A stretch of DNA of 20,537 nt from UMGS882 sp045598975. Its GTDB lineage: Bacteria > Bacillota > Clostridia > Oscillospirales > CAG-382. The stretch covers positions 1 through 20,537 of the forward strand of contig JAZRVE010000071.1 of NCBI GenBank assembly GCA_045598975.1, given 5' to 3'. Position numbers and translations under genes: made by a program. The notes beneath the pieces were generated by a model, which was not told the origin of the DNA, did no database searches, and saw nothing but the letters and a program-made list of their open reading frames with translations. How positions within the stretch are numbered: position 1 is the stretch's first letter; every line of letters begins with the position of its first letter. This document shows positions 1 through 8,360 of this stretch, one piece after another.

Positions 1-353
1 GTGACGGCGTAAAAGCGTTTCCCGCAGACAAGCACGGCAACGAGCGTTGTGCCCATGCCGGCGAGAGCCGGCTCCGCCTTCGCCTTTTCGAAAACGGCGC
101 TGTTCGCCCTTGCGAGCGCCATTTCCAGCACCGTCGGATAATCGAGCGGTGACGCGGTCTCGGGGACGAGCTCCTCCACGGCGTCGGCAAACGTCTCCGC
201 CGCGAGTGCGCTTGCCACGTTGCCGCCGTTTGCACCGCCCATGCCGTCGCAGACAACGGCAAGCGACGCCGTCTGCCCGATCTCACGAATGAGAAAAGTG
301 TCCTGATTGTTGCTCCGCACCTTGCCGGTGTCGGTTTTTCCGTACATGATCAT
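1..353 (-). CDS. prpC: PP2C-family protein phosphatase (PrpC/Stp type), N-terminal part, cut by window edge
   Basis: This is the N-terminal 117 residues of a Stp1/PrpC-type serine/threonine phosphatase; the rest lies beyond base 1. Early landmarks of bacterial PP2C enzymes are readable: a TDTGKVRSNNQD segment at residues 7-18, the metal-binding VVCDGMGG at 33-40 with Asp36, and GMGTTLVA at 99-106. The family uses two metal ions to remove phosphate from Ser/Thr, usually opposing a PknB/PrkC PASTA kinase, which would lie further left if present. The start is the ATG at 353; a second in-frame ATG at 347 is possible. AAGGA lies about 9-10 bases upstream of 353. It is the last visible gene of the minus-strand run, 51 bases after truB. 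The family call is firm; the kinase partner is only expected from family context. Confidence 0.9.
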   Translation of the reverse strand, partial: MIMYGKTDTGKVRSNNQDTFLIREIGQTASLAVVCDGMGGANGGNVASALAAETFADAVEELVPETASPLDYPTVLEMALARANSAVFEKAKAEPALAGMGTTLVAVLVCGKRFYAV

Positions 354-404
354 GTTTTTTGTTCCTTATGACGATATGTCGATAATGTCGATAAAATGAT
401 GTAA

Positions 405-1319
405 CTATGTAAATCTGTATCGGATGCGGATGGCCTTGCCGTCCGGGTAATCGGCAAGCTCGCCGACGGCGTAAAAGCCGCAGTCCTTTCCGTACAGCCG
501 ACAGAGCCCCGTCCCGTCGAACAGCGACGGCGACAGGCGGGCTTTGGTAAGATACACCTCGGCGCCGTTGCGGGAGAGACGCTCGAAAAACGGCGGCAGG
601 GTGATGCGCGGCAGTTCGAGAAACAACGTCTCGGGACTGATAAGGAGAGCCCCGATCGCGTCGGTGTCGCCGTTTGCGTAAAGCGCTTCCAGCGTGTCGA
701 GCATCACGGCGTCTTCGGCTTTGTAGTCGCCGCAGACGGTGCGTTCGAGAGAATCGAGGCAGGCGCCGCAGCCGAGACGTTCGCCGATATCCTGCGCTAA
801 CGTCCGGATATAGGTGCCCTTGGAGCAGGCGACCTCGATCTCGCACCGCGCACCGTCGAACGGCGTCACGACGCCGATGCGGTAAAAGGTCACGGTGCGC
901 GCCTTGCGCTCGACCTCGACGCCCTTGCGGGCAAGATCGTACAGCTTGACGCCGTTATGCTTGATGGCGGAGTACATAGGCGGGATCTGCTCCTGTGTGC
1001 CGAGAAAACCGGCAAGCACCCCGTCAAGCCGCTCCGCCGAAAAGGCGGGCTCGCTCTGCCGTAATACATTGCCCGTCACGTCGCCCGTGTCGGTGACGAG
1101 CCCGAAGCGGATACCGGCACGGTAGACCTTGTCATGCTCCATGACGAGCGCCTGCACACCCGCCGCATTGCCCACGAGCACCGGCAGTACGCCGCACGCC
1201 ATGGGATCGAGCGTGCCCGCGTGCCCGACGCGCTTGGTATCGGTAAATTTCCGGATACGCGACACGACGGCGTGACTGCTCATCCCACCCGGTTTATAGA
1301 CGTTCAAAATTCCGTTCAT
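405..1319 (-). CDS. truB: tRNA pseudouridine(55) synthase TruB
   Basis: TruB converts U55 in the T-loop of most tRNAs to pseudouridine. The 304-residue length fits the family. The N-terminus carries the expected ILNVYKPGGMSSH segment and the catalytic motif GHAGTLDP at residues 32-39, with the nucleophilic Asp38. Further family blocks are PPMYSAIKHNGVKLYDLAR near 117-135 and CSKGTYIRTLAQDIGERLG near 165-183. The ATG at 1319 begins MNGILNVYKP, which matches how TruB proteins usually start. It lies 59 bases downstream of ricT and 51 upstream of the PP2C gene on the same strand, so co-transcription is likely. In Bacillus truB sits with rbfA and ribF; here it has neither neighbour. Confidence 0.97.
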   Translation of the reverse strand: MNGILNVYKPGGMSSHAVVSRIRKFTDTKRVGHAGTLDPMACGVLPVLVGNAAGVQALVMEHDKVYRAGIRFGLVTDTGDVTGNVLRQSEPAFSAERLDGVLAGFLGTQEQIPPMYSAIKHNGVKLYDLARKGVEVERKARTVTFYRIGVVTPFDGARCEIEVACSKGTYIRTLAQDIGERLGCGACLDSLERTVCGDYKAEDAVMLDTLEALYANGDTDAIGALLISPETLFLELPRITLPPFFERLSRNGAEVYLTKARLSPSLFDGTGLCRLYGKDCGFYAVGELADYPDGKAIRIRYRFT

Positions 1320-1378
1320 GTTCCGCTCCCGTCAGTGTATATCGGTGCAAAAGAGATGAAACGCTCCTTTTGCCGGGC

Positions 1379-3148
1379 TCATTCCGGCATTTCTTCGCCG
1401 ATCGCCGCTTCTTCCGCTTCGGTTGTCTCCGTCGCTTCTTTTGCTTCTTGGTTTTCGTTTTCCGCCGAGGAAAGTCCGTTGAATTCCTTTTTGCCGCCCT
1501 TGATATGCCCGATCACCGTGACGGCGGTGCGGTCGAATACCTTGGGAGAAGCATCCGGGGCGGAATCCAGACGGACGTGCAGGGTGCCTTTGAGGACGTT
1601 GGCGTCCACGACGACGCCCCGGCCCTCCGGTGTTTCCACGAGCGCACCGTTTTTGGGCGTGCGGGCGTTTTCCTCTTCGTAGGTCTTTTCCTCGTAGCGT
1701 AAGCAGCACATGAGCTTGCCGCAGGTGCCGGAAATTTTGGCGGAGTTGAGCGACAGCCCCTGATCCTTCGCCATCTTGATGGAGACCTGCGCGAAATCGC
1801 CGAGAAAGGCGTTACAGCAGACGTTTCTGCCGCAGACGCCCATGCCGCCGACTAATTTCGCCTCGTCGCGCACACCGATCTGCCGCAGTTCGATGCGGGT
1901 GCGGAAGATGGCGGCGAGCTGTTTGACGAGCTCGCGGAAATCAATGCGCGTTTCCGCGGCAAAATAGAAGACGAGCTTGGAATTGTCGAAGGTGTACTCG
2001 ACGTAGACAAGCTTCATGGCGAGCCCCAGCTCTTCCACCTTTTTCTTGAAAATATCCGCCGCGTCGTCTTCGAGCGCCTTGTTGGCAAGATACTTTTCGG
2101 TGTCGGTCCTGGTGGCGAGCCGCTTGATCTTTTTGAGCGGCGGAACGACCTCGCGCGCGGGCACGGTGCGGTTGGCGATGGCGGTGTAGCCGTATTCGTT
2201 GCCGCGTGCCGTTTCCACGATGACGGGCGTGCCGAAGGCGATCTTGTTGCCGTCGGGATCGAAATAGTATATTTCCCCCGCCTCGCGGAAGCGGATGCCG
2301 ACGATCTCATAAGAGGCCGGCTGGTCGTCCGGCGCGTTGTCCGTGTTTTCCGCCGTCATCCCGTCCGCCGGTGCGGCAAGCGGCGCTTTGGCACGCCCGA
2401 GCCGCTTTTTCTCTTCCGCCGCGATCTGTTCGGCAAGCGGCACGGCGTCCTTGTATTTTTCCTCTAACGACAGCTCTTTTTCGGCGCCCGTCAGAATGGG
2501 CTCGTCGGTGTCGCGCGAGAACAGCCCGCCCGCAAGCGGCTTTTTCGCCGGTCGGTAGCCCGCGGCAAAATCGCGGGACAACTGCGAAAGCCCTTCGGAG
2601 CGCAGTTCGTTGTTATTATTACTGTTGTTGTTATTGTTGTTTCCGTTGCCGCGTCCGCGTTTGCCGCCGCGGTGATTGCCGCGACCGCCGTTTCTGCCGC
2701 CGTTATTGTTGTTGCCGTTGTTCCCGTTATTGCCGTTGTTGCCGCCGTTGTTGTTTTTGTTGCCGCCCTGCGGCTTGGCGGAAGGAGCGGGAGACGCCTG
2801 CTGTGCGCCGGCGTTCCGGCTCTCGTTCTGCGACTTTGCATCGGTGCGGTCGCCGCCCTTACCGCCGCCGCGGTGTCCGTGGCGGGAACGATGTCCCGCA
2901 TGAGAGGCGCCCTGATTCTTTTCGCCGGCAGACTGCCCGCCGCCGGGATTGCCGCCGTTGCCGCCGTTGCCGGGATTATTGCCGCCGGCAGAAGAGATGG
3001 TTTTAGCGGGAACGATGCCGCTTGCGGGGGCATCGCCGTTCTTTTTCTGTTTTGCCGGGAAGGACAGCATGAAGCCCTTTTTGGTGTTGATGGTGCTGTC
3101 ACCGTCGGCAGACGTATTGGGTGTGATGTTTTTCGGCTTGTTATTCAT
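1379..3148 (-). CDS. ricT: RicT/YaaT (PSP1 domain) protein with a long Asn/Gly/Arg-rich N-terminal extension
   Basis: The C-terminal half (about residues 278-550) is a PSP1 domain like Bacillus subtilis RicT (YaaT), a subunit of the Fe-S-containing RicAFT complex that works with RNase Y in RNA processing. The cysteine pattern CGRNVCC at 439-445 and CGKLMCC at 476-482 is plain. Position next to holB is also the Bacillus arrangement. Unusual is the first ~275 residues: residues 52-180 are extremely rich in Asn, Gly, Arg and His, with runs of NNG and RGG-like segments (151-168), which roughly doubles the protein compared with the ~275-residue Bacillus form. The C-terminal 30 residues are acidic. 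An in-frame extension to 3241 would overlap holB by 55 bases; I prefer ATG 3148 (MNNKPK), although its AAAGGA lies rather far upstream (about 15 bases). RNA binding by the extension is inference. Confidence 0.93.
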   Translation of the reverse strand: MNNKPKNITPNTSADGDSTINTKKGFMLSFPAKQKKNGDAPASGIVPAKTISSAGGNNPGNGGNGGNPGGGQSAGEKNQGASHAGHRSRHGHRGGGKGGDRTDAKSQNESRNAGAQQASPAPSAKPQGGNKNNNGGNNGNNGNNGNNNNGGRNGGRGNHRGGKRGRGNGNNNNNNSNNNNELRSEGLSQLSRDFAAGYRPAKKPLAGGLFSRDTDEPILTGAEKELSLEEKYKDAVPLAEQIAAEEKKRLGRAKAPLAAPADGMTAENTDNAPDDQPASYEIVGIRFREAGEIYYFDPDGNKIAFGTPVIVETARGNEYGYTAIANRTVPAREVVPPLKKIKRLATRTDTEKYLANKALEDDAADIFKKKVEELGLAMKLVYVEYTFDNSKLVFYFAAETRIDFRELVKQLAAIFRTRIELRQIGVRDEAKLVGGMGVCGRNVCCNAFLGDFAQVSIKMAKDQGLSLNSAKISGTCGKLMCCLRYEEKTYEEENARTPKNGALVETPEGRGVVVDANVLKGTLHVRLDSAPDASPKVFDRTAVTVIGHIKGGKKEFNGLSSAENENQEAKEATETTEAEEAAIGEEMPE

Positions 3149-3186
3149 AAGATCGACCGTATTTCCTTTCGTTTTTTTCACGGTTT

Positions 3187-4140
3187 TCAGAGCAGATGCT
3201 CCGCGAGATGCGCAAACAGCGCGTTGGTGCTTAAATTCCACCGGATGCAGTCCGTCATGTCGTCGTACGCCTTTTCAAACAGCTCACAGCTGGCGACGGC
3301 GCGTCTGACGGAACAGCGCGTGCAGATCTTCCGGAAGCGTTCCCCGTCCGGCAGTACCTCCGCCCTGCCTGCCGTCGCTTTATACACCGCTATGTTGCGG
3401 GCGTACAGTTGAAAGACGCGGAAAAATATCCTTGCTTCCTCTTTTTCTTCTTTTTTGCGGGGAAACCGTGTGATGACGGCTTTTTCCTCTCCCGCGTAAT
3501 ACGCCTCCGCCGCTTCGAATGCCTCCATGAGCACCGAAGCCGGCGCCGATTCCTCATAGGTCTCCCAATACGCGCACAGCGCGTCCTCGTGCTCTTTCGG
3601 ACTGCGTTCCGGAAGAAAGGCACGGGCGAGCGACCGGTAATAGTCCCGTTCCCGCGTTTCGCCGTATAAGATCAGCGTGCGCGACAGAACGGTGGGCAGG
3701 ATGCCGCTTTTGGAGGGGGCGGTGAGCAGAATGACCGCATGCGCAGGCGGCTCTTCGAGAAATTTGAGCAGTGTGTTCTGTCCCTGCTCGTTCAGGTCCG
3801 AAAAATTCTCGAAAACGTATACCGTTTTGTCCGCCTCGTGCGGCGCCATCGCCACGTTGCCGCACAGCGCTTTGAGATCGTCCGCCTTTGCCGTTTTCCC
3901 GTCCGTGCGGATAACGTCGGGATGCGTGAGCGAGCGCACCTTGCGGCAGGCGTCGCAGACGCGGCAGGGACGACCGTCTTCCCGCAGGTCCGTGCAGACG
4001 AATGCGCACGTCTGCTCCGAAAGAAATGCCTCGCGCACCGTGCGCGCAGGTGAGAGAAACAGTACCGTGCGGCTTATGTCGTGCGGCAATACGGGTATCG
4101 CTTCCGGAGGATACGCCGCCGCGTGACTGCGGGAATCCAT
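3187..4140 (-). CDS. holB: DNA polymerase III delta-prime subunit
   Basis: Delta-prime is the clamp-loader subunit that, with delta and tau/gamma, opens and loads the beta clamp. The 317-residue protein has the four-cysteine zinc module (Cys49, Cys59, Cys62, Cys65), then HPDV at 73-76, and the highly typical NTLLKFLEEPP at 122-132, followed by the SRT sensor-like motif at 153-155. The P-loop region (about 28-36, LSPARTVRE) is degenerate, so this subunit should not bind ATP in the usual way, as is common for delta-prime. The C-terminal ~140 residues form the helical collar part and are poorly conserved. It lies 41 bases after ruvC and 38 before ricT; holB-ricT adjacency matches Bacillus holB-yaaT. 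The start at 4140 has AAGGA very close to the ATG and AAAGGA a little further up. Confidence 0.92.
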   Translation of the reverse strand: MDSRSHAAAYPPEAIPVLPHDISRTVLFLSPARTVREAFLSEQTCAFVCTDLREDGRPCRVCDACRKVRSLTHPDVIRTDGKTAKADDLKALCGNVAMAPHEADKTVYVFENFSDLNEQGQNTLLKFLEEPPAHAVILLTAPSKSGILPTVLSRTLILYGETRERDYYRSLARAFLPERSPKEHEDALCAYWETYEESAPASVLMEAFEAAEAYYAGEEKAVITRFPRKKEEKEEARIFFRVFQLYARNIAVYKATAGRAEVLPDGERFRKICTRCSVRRAVASCELFEKAYDDMTDCIRWNLSTNALFAHLAEHLL

Positions 4141-4181
4141 ATTTCCTTATCCATCCTTTCTTTAAGAATTTTATGCAAAAA

Positions 4182-4670
4182 TCATAATCCGAACAACTGC
4201 GAATCGGAGCTGTACGCATGACAGACGGCGGCGGCAAGCGCGTCGGCGGTGTCATCCGGGTGAGGCTCCCTGTCGAGGTTCAGAATTTTTGTCACCATGT
4301 ACATGATCTGTTTTTTGTCGGCGCGTCCGTAGCCCGTCACCGCCTGCTTGATCTGTAACGGCGTGTACTCGAAGACGGGTACGCCCAGCCGCGTCACGGC
4401 GAGCAGTATGACGCCGCGCGCCTGGCTGACGTTGATGGCGGTCTTTTCGTTGGTGTTGAAATAGAGCTTTTCGATGGAGACCGCCTGCGGCTTATACGTC
4501 TGCGTAAGCTCGGTGATATTGTCGAATATCTCGCACAGCCGCTTTTCCACCGGGATGCCCGCCTCCGTCAGCACGGCGCCGTAGTCGATGGGGGTAAAAG
4601 CGTTCCTTTCGTAGCGCAGGACACCGTACCCCACCGTGGCAAGCCCCGGATCGATGCCGAGTATGATCAT
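4182..4670 (-). CDS. ruvC: Holliday junction endodeoxyribonuclease RuvC
   Basis: RuvC cuts Holliday junctions symmetrically after RuvAB branch migration. At 162 residues it has normal family length. The four acidic catalytic residues are readable: Asp7 in ILGIDPGLATVGYG, Glu67 in SIEKLYF, and Asp140 and Asp143 in HPDDTADALA. The NTNEKTAINVSQARGV block at 72-87 also fits. Its ATG overlaps the end of the upstream unrecognised gene by four bases (4667-4670), so the two are probably translationally coupled. ruvA and ruvB, often next to ruvC, are not in the window; holB follows instead. Confidence 0.98.
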   Translation of the reverse strand: MIILGIDPGLATVGYGVLRYERNAFTPIDYGAVLTEAGIPVEKRLCEIFDNITELTQTYKPQAVSIEKLYFNTNEKTAINVSQARGVILLAVTRLGVPVFEYTPLQIKQAVTGYGRADKKQIMYMVTKILNLDREPHPDDTADALAAAVCHAYSSDSQLFGL

Positions 4671-5107
4671 ACGCCCTCCGACTTGCTTCCGGACAGACTC
4701 TCCGGCATAAGAGCAAGCTCGCGCATACGCTTTTCGACGTACGGTCTGAGATCGTCCGGTCCGAGCGCGTCGGCGGCAAGGACGTCGGTGACGTACTTGG
4801 CGTATTCCAGATCAATACGGGTGACGAGCTGTTCGTCTTCGTCAAAAAGCAGGACCTCCGCCTCGCCGACGTCGGCAAGCCGCACCGTTTCGACGCGAAG
4901 GAACGTGTGACGCCGGGCAACGACGGCAAGGGTACGGATAAGGGTGTCGGTATCCGACGTCAGATCCGCGCAGTCGGCGAACAAATGATACAGGGACGTG
5001 TCGCTCCGCACCTGACAGCCGCCGATCGACGAGACCGTCTCTAACCCGATCCCGATGAGCGCGTCAAGAGAAAAAACCTTGTCCGGCATACTGTGTCCGC
5101 GTGCCAT
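4667..5107 (-). CDS. Unrecognised 146-residue protein, coupled to ruvC
   Basis: I do not recognise a family. The protein is predicted cytosolic: no signal peptide or membrane helix is visible, and it is acidic overall. It reads as a compact alpha/beta domain: a first part around GIGLETVSSIGGCQVRSD, a middle rich in beta-like segments (TFLRVETVRLADVGEAEVLLFDED, about residues 67-91), and a C-terminal helical portion (YVTDVLAADALGPDDLRPYVEKRMREL). The start is the ATG at 5107 because AAGGAGG stands seven bases upstream; a longer frame to 5170 lacks such a site and overlaps tmcAL. It ends inside the ruvC start codon (ATGA overlap), 53 bases after tmcAL. Co-transcription with ruvC suggests, but does not show, a housekeeping role. 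It may be a clostridial conserved hypothetical. Confidence 0.8.
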   Translation of the reverse strand: MARGHSMPDKVFSLDALIGIGLETVSSIGGCQVRSDTSLYHLFADCADLTSDTDTLIRTLAVVARRHTFLRVETVRLADVGEAEVLLFDEDEQLVTRIDLEYAKYVTDVLAADALGPDDLRPYVEKRMRELALMPESLSGSKSEGV

Positions 5108-5160
5108 GGGAACGCCTCCTTTTCCGTTTTTCGTTTTTGTTATCAGAATGTTTTTTCGAT

Positions 5161-6309
5161 TTACAGACACGTCCGGGCGAGCGTCTGCATATAGGTCTCC
5201 GCGCGGCAGTTGAAATCGTACTGTCCGGCGGCCGTCTTATCTTTTTTGGCTCCCGACGCCCGTGAGGCGACCGGCATGATCGCCTGCCCGCGTGCCCTTT
5301 TCAGCAGCGCCGCCGTTCCGGCATCCTCCCGCCGTGCGAGAAGCGACGTGTAGGCGACCGGCTCCGACAGTCTCTCCCGTGTAACGCCGAAAAAGGCAAA
5401 CAGCAGCATCCGGCGGATCTTGGCATCGGTAAAAGCTTTGCTTCGCAGTTTTTCCGTCAGCTCCGCGTACGAACGGCTTTCCCTCGCCGCGCGAAGAATG
5501 CGGTTTTCCGCCCCGTGCGGGATCTCGGCGATGCCGGCAAGATCGGCAGGCGTTTTGACGGGCAGCGATAAAAACAGCATTTCATCAAGCCGCCGCTTTG
5601 CCGTCCGATCGACCGGCGGCAGGACCGTCCCTTCCGGCAGATAGCCGAGCGAAGCGGCTTCCCTCTCGGAAAGAAGAAGTTCGCGGATAACGGAGGACGA
5701 GGCGGTATGCCCGGCTATCCCGCCGCCGTGCGCGGCTGTGCGCCTGACGGCAAGGGGAATGAGCGGACTTTTTCTTTTGCGGATAGCTTTAAGGTATTCG
5801 ACGGCAAGGATATCGTTCGGCAGGCGCAGCCGCGCTTCCGCGCTTGTGCCAAGCGCGTCCCGAACGCTCTGCGTTCGGGCGGCGGCGTAGGAAAGCGTGG
5901 GATCGCACTTCTGCCGGGCGCGGATATCGGACACGGTCTGCGGACGAAGCAGATAGTCCGCAATGCTCCAAAGCAGAGGCAGATCACCACTTTCCGAGCC
6001 GAAGGCCATATGCGAGCACAGCCCACTTTCGGTGAGGATCTTCACCCCCGCTTCGGCAAATCTCTCGGCACCCGACGCGCAGTACGGGAACGGAATTTCC
6101 AGTACCGCCGACGCGCCTCCCGCGATCGCCTGTCCCGCGCGAAAGGCTTTATCGAACAGGGCAGGCTCACCGCGCTGGGTAAAGGTGCCGCTCATGGCAC
6201 ATACCACCGGCAGTCCGAGCGTCTGTTTCACGGTGTCGATCAGATAGGCGTGCCCGTTGTGAAAGGGATCGAATTCGCAGACGATCCCGCAGGCGCTGTC
6301 ACTCACCAT
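5161..6309 (-). CDS. tmcAL: tRNA(Met) cytidine acetate ligase TmcAL
   Basis: TmcAL (formerly YlbM, DUF795) uses acetate and ATP to form N4-acetylcytidine at the wobble position of elongator tRNA-Met. The protein (382 residues, close to the usual ~400) has the nucleotidylyltransferase signature GIVCEFDPFHNGH at residues 8-20, with HNGH at 17-20, then SGTFTQRGEPALFDKAFRA and a FGSESGDLPLL segment, all characteristic of this family. The family more often has EYNPFHNGH; here it is EFDPFHNGH. The ATG overlaps the asnB stop codon region by seven bases, so translation is probably coupled to asnB. The C-terminal ~130 residues, containing the tRNA-binding helical part, are more divergent. Confidence 0.95.
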   Translation of the reverse strand: MVSDSACGIVCEFDPFHNGHAYLIDTVKQTLGLPVVCAMSGTFTQRGEPALFDKAFRAGQAIAGGASAVLEIPFPYCASGAERFAEAGVKILTESGLCSHMAFGSESGDLPLLWSIADYLLRPQTVSDIRARQKCDPTLSYAAARTQSVRDALGTSAEARLRLPNDILAVEYLKAIRKRKSPLIPLAVRRTAAHGGGIAGHTASSSVIRELLLSEREAASLGYLPEGTVLPPVDRTAKRRLDEMLFLSLPVKTPADLAGIAEIPHGAENRILRAARESRSYAELTEKLRSKAFTDAKIRRMLLFAFFGVTRERLSEPVAYTSLLARREDAGTAALLKRARGQAIMPVASRASGAKKDKTAAGQYDFNCRAETYMQTLARTCL

Positions 6310-8192
6310 TCGTGATCGGCAATGCGGCGGCGGGTGGTGTCGGCGTCACCGACGTACACACGGTACCAGGTGATGAAAGCGAGGATGAGCCACAGCTTCC
6401 GGTAATAGTCCGCGTCGCCCTTTCGATGGGCTTCCAGCATCCGCATGGCTTCCTCTTTGTTGATGTACTCGTCGGCATACGGCGAACGGATGATATCGCG
6501 TGCCCAATCGTACAGCTCGTTCCGGAGCCAGACGCGCACCGGCACCGGGTAGCCGAGCTTGGGGCGCATGACCGTTTCGGGATTGACGAGATCGCGGAAG
6601 GCGTGGCGCAGGATGTATTTGGTAGTGCCGCTTTGCAGCTTGTCATCGTCGCAGAGGATGCGCGCCGCCTCAAAGACCTCGCGGTCGAGATACGGCACCC
6701 GCGCTTCCAGCGAGTGCGCCATGGAAAGACGGTCGCCCTTGACTAAAATATCGCTTTTCAGCCAGGTGTTGAGATCGCAGTACTGCATTTTGGTAAGCGT
6801 GGAAAGCCCCTGCGCCCCGGCGTAAATCTCTTTCGTGCGGTCGGTGAAGCGAACGGACGGATCAAATTTGCGGTAGACGGCACGCTTTTCTTCTTCGGTG
6901 AACTGGAAGGCGTTGCCGACGAAGCGCTCTTCGACAGGCGTCGTACCGCGCAGTAAAAACTGCTTGCCGCGCACCGACTCCGGCAGGACCCTGGCAAACG
7001 CGTGCAGCGGCGAAAGGACAAACGGCGGCAGACGGGAGAACTTATCTGCGGAAAGCGCGGTGCGGTAAACTTTGTAGCCGCCGAAAAACTCGTCGGAGCC
7101 CTCGCCGGACAGCACCACCTTGACGTGCCTTGCGGCTTCCTCGCAGATAAGATAGATGGCGACGACCGACGGGTCCGCCATGGGCGAATCGAGATGATAC
7201 ATGACCTTGTCGTATGCCTGCAAGAACTCTTCCAGCCCCGCCACCCGCTTGATATGCTCGACGTCGAGATGCGTGGCGATGGCGGTGGCGTCGTCGATCT
7301 CGGAATACTCCTTGACGCCGAAGGCAATGGTGAACGCCTTGATGCCGGGACAGAGCTTGGAAGCGACGGCGGTGATGATGGCGGAGTCGATGCCGCTCGA
7401 CAGGAAAGAGCCGACCGGCACGTCGCTGATCATGTGTGCCGCGATGCTGTCCTCGACCGCCTTGCGCAGTCTCTTTTCCTTTTCGTCGAAGGAGATGCCG
7501 GGCTGAGGCTTGAAGGAAATATCGACGTACGGCGTGCTCTTTACGGGCTCGCCGGCATGGAGGACGGCGTAATGCCCGGCAGGCAGTATCTTGATGTCGG
7601 GCGTGACGGTATCGGGCTCGGTGACGTACTGGAAGGTGAAATAGTGCTGTAAATACTCCGAATCGACCGAGTAGGACGGCATATGGCTGTCAAACAGGAA
7701 CGCCTTGAATTCCGAGGAAAAGACGACGCCCTCTCCGTTTTCGCGGTAGTAAAACGGCTTGATGCCGAAGGGATCGCGCCCGAAAAAGAGCGTGTTCTCC
7801 TCGCGGTCGTACAGCACGATGGCAAACATTCCGCGCAGTTTGCGGATAAACGTCTCGCCCTCTTTCTGATAGAGCGTGACGATGGTCTCGATCTCGGAAC
7901 GGGTGTCGAAGGTGTAACCTTCTTTCATGAGATCGTCGCGCAGTTCGAGATAGTTGTAGATCTCGCCGTTGAAAATACCGGTAAAGCGCCCCGTCTTATC
8001 GGTAAAGGGCTGTACGCCTTTTTCAAGGTCGATGATGCTGAGCCGGCGGAAGGCAAGTCCGCACCCGCCGTCGAGAATGAGCTTGTCATCGTCGGGACCG
8101 CGGTGCCGGATGCACTCCGACATCTTTTCGAGATCCTGCCTGTCCTGTTCCGTATAGGGCTGATTTTTGAAAAAACCGACAAAACCGCACAT
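6303..8192 (-). CDS. asnB: Glutamine-hydrolysing asparagine synthetase AsnB
   Basis: AsnB makes asparagine from aspartate, glutamine and ATP. The 629-residue protein starts MCGFVGF, giving the Cys2 nucleophile of a class II glutaminase after Met removal. Further glutaminase residues are in RHRGPDD (30-36), FRRLSIID (48-55), and FNGEIYN (74-80); FFGRDPFGIKPFYY follows at 136-149. The synthetase half carries the PP-loop SSGIDS at 265-270, SGEGSDEFFGGY, and the late MRPKLGYPVPVRVWLRNEL segment. All expected motifs are intact, so it should be active. It is the first gene of the minus-strand run, preceded by a candidate promoter at 8282-8313 and an ~85-base leader. A closely related role such as an asnB-like amidotransferase in a modification pathway cannot be excluded, but length and motifs favour the housekeeping enzyme. 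Confidence 0.96.
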   Translation of the reverse strand: MCGFVGFFKNQPYTEQDRQDLEKMSECIRHRGPDDDKLILDGGCGLAFRRLSIIDLEKGVQPFTDKTGRFTGIFNGEIYNYLELRDDLMKEGYTFDTRSEIETIVTLYQKEGETFIRKLRGMFAIVLYDREENTLFFGRDPFGIKPFYYRENGEGVVFSSEFKAFLFDSHMPSYSVDSEYLQHYFTFQYVTEPDTVTPDIKILPAGHYAVLHAGEPVKSTPYVDISFKPQPGISFDEKEKRLRKAVEDSIAAHMISDVPVGSFLSSGIDSAIITAVASKLCPGIKAFTIAFGVKEYSEIDDATAIATHLDVEHIKRVAGLEEFLQAYDKVMYHLDSPMADPSVVAIYLICEEAARHVKVVLSGEGSDEFFGGYKVYRTALSADKFSRLPPFVLSPLHAFARVLPESVRGKQFLLRGTTPVEERFVGNAFQFTEEEKRAVYRKFDPSVRFTDRTKEIYAGAQGLSTLTKMQYCDLNTWLKSDILVKGDRLSMAHSLEARVPYLDREVFEAARILCDDDKLQSGTTKYILRHAFRDLVNPETVMRPKLGYPVPVRVWLRNELYDWARDIIRSPYADEYINKEEAMRMLEAHRKGDADYYRKLWLILAFITWYRVYVGDADTTRRRIADHEW

Positions 8193-8221
8193 ATCGTGAT
8201 CGCCTTTCTGTCAAGAAACTT

Positions 8222-8239
8222 CGGACGGTCATGCGTCCG
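8222..8239 (-). other. Small inverted repeat in the asnB leader
   Basis: Arms CGGACG (8222-8227) and CGTCCG (8234-8239) are perfect complements around a six-base loop. It lies in the ~85-base asnB leader, 30 bases before the start codon. No U-run follows on the minus strand, so it is not an intrinsic terminator. It could be a repressor operator or a leader hairpin; no T-box specifier or amino-acid riboswitch was recognised. Confidence 0.3.
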
Positions 8240-8281
8240 CAATATGCCGGGCACAATACCGCCGATTTTATATTTCATGTT

Positions 8282-8313
8282 ATTATAACACATAATTGTT
8301 ACGAATCAGTCAA
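8282..8313 (-). promoter_or_regulatory. Candidate asnB promoter, extended -10
   Basis: Reading the minus strand, TGTTATAAT (8282-8290) is a perfect -10 with the TGn extension. TTGACT (8308-8313) resembles a -35 but the spacing is 20 bases, longer than usual, so the extended -10 probably carries the recognition. It would give a leader of about 85 bases before the asnB ATG at 8192. Confidence 0.6.
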
Positions 8314-8329
8314 AAAAGTTAATATTATT

Positions 8330-8360
8330 TTAAACAATATTTGAAAATTTGTGGTATACT
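8330..8360 (+). promoter_or_regulatory. Candidate promoter for the small membrane protein gene
   Basis: TGGTATACT (8352-8360) gives a five-of-six -10 with the TGn extension. The -35 is poor (TAAACA or TTAAAC at 8330-8336, spacing 18-19). It is back-to-back with the asnB promoter, about 20-70 bases apart, in the AT-rich divergent region. The whole intergenic stretch 8193-8416 holds only these promoters, the inverted repeat and two leaders; no additional gene is seen. Confidence 0.5.

Noticed and set aside
3149..3241. N-terminal extension of ricT to an upstream ATG
   Set aside because: It would overlap the end of holB by 55 bases, and its predicted residues follow holB sequence in another frame without a ribosome site I could support.
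2371..3412. Long plus-strand open frames opposite ricT (about 211 and 246 codons)
   Set aside because: They mirror the low-complexity Asn/Gly-rich extension and give Cys/Arg- or Val/Ala-rich nonsense; the minus-strand frame has a recognisable domain and family.
8193..8281. T-box or amino-acid riboswitch upstream of asnB
   Set aside because: The leader is only about 85 bases and lacks a T-box sequence, a specifier loop or a terminator/antiterminator pair.
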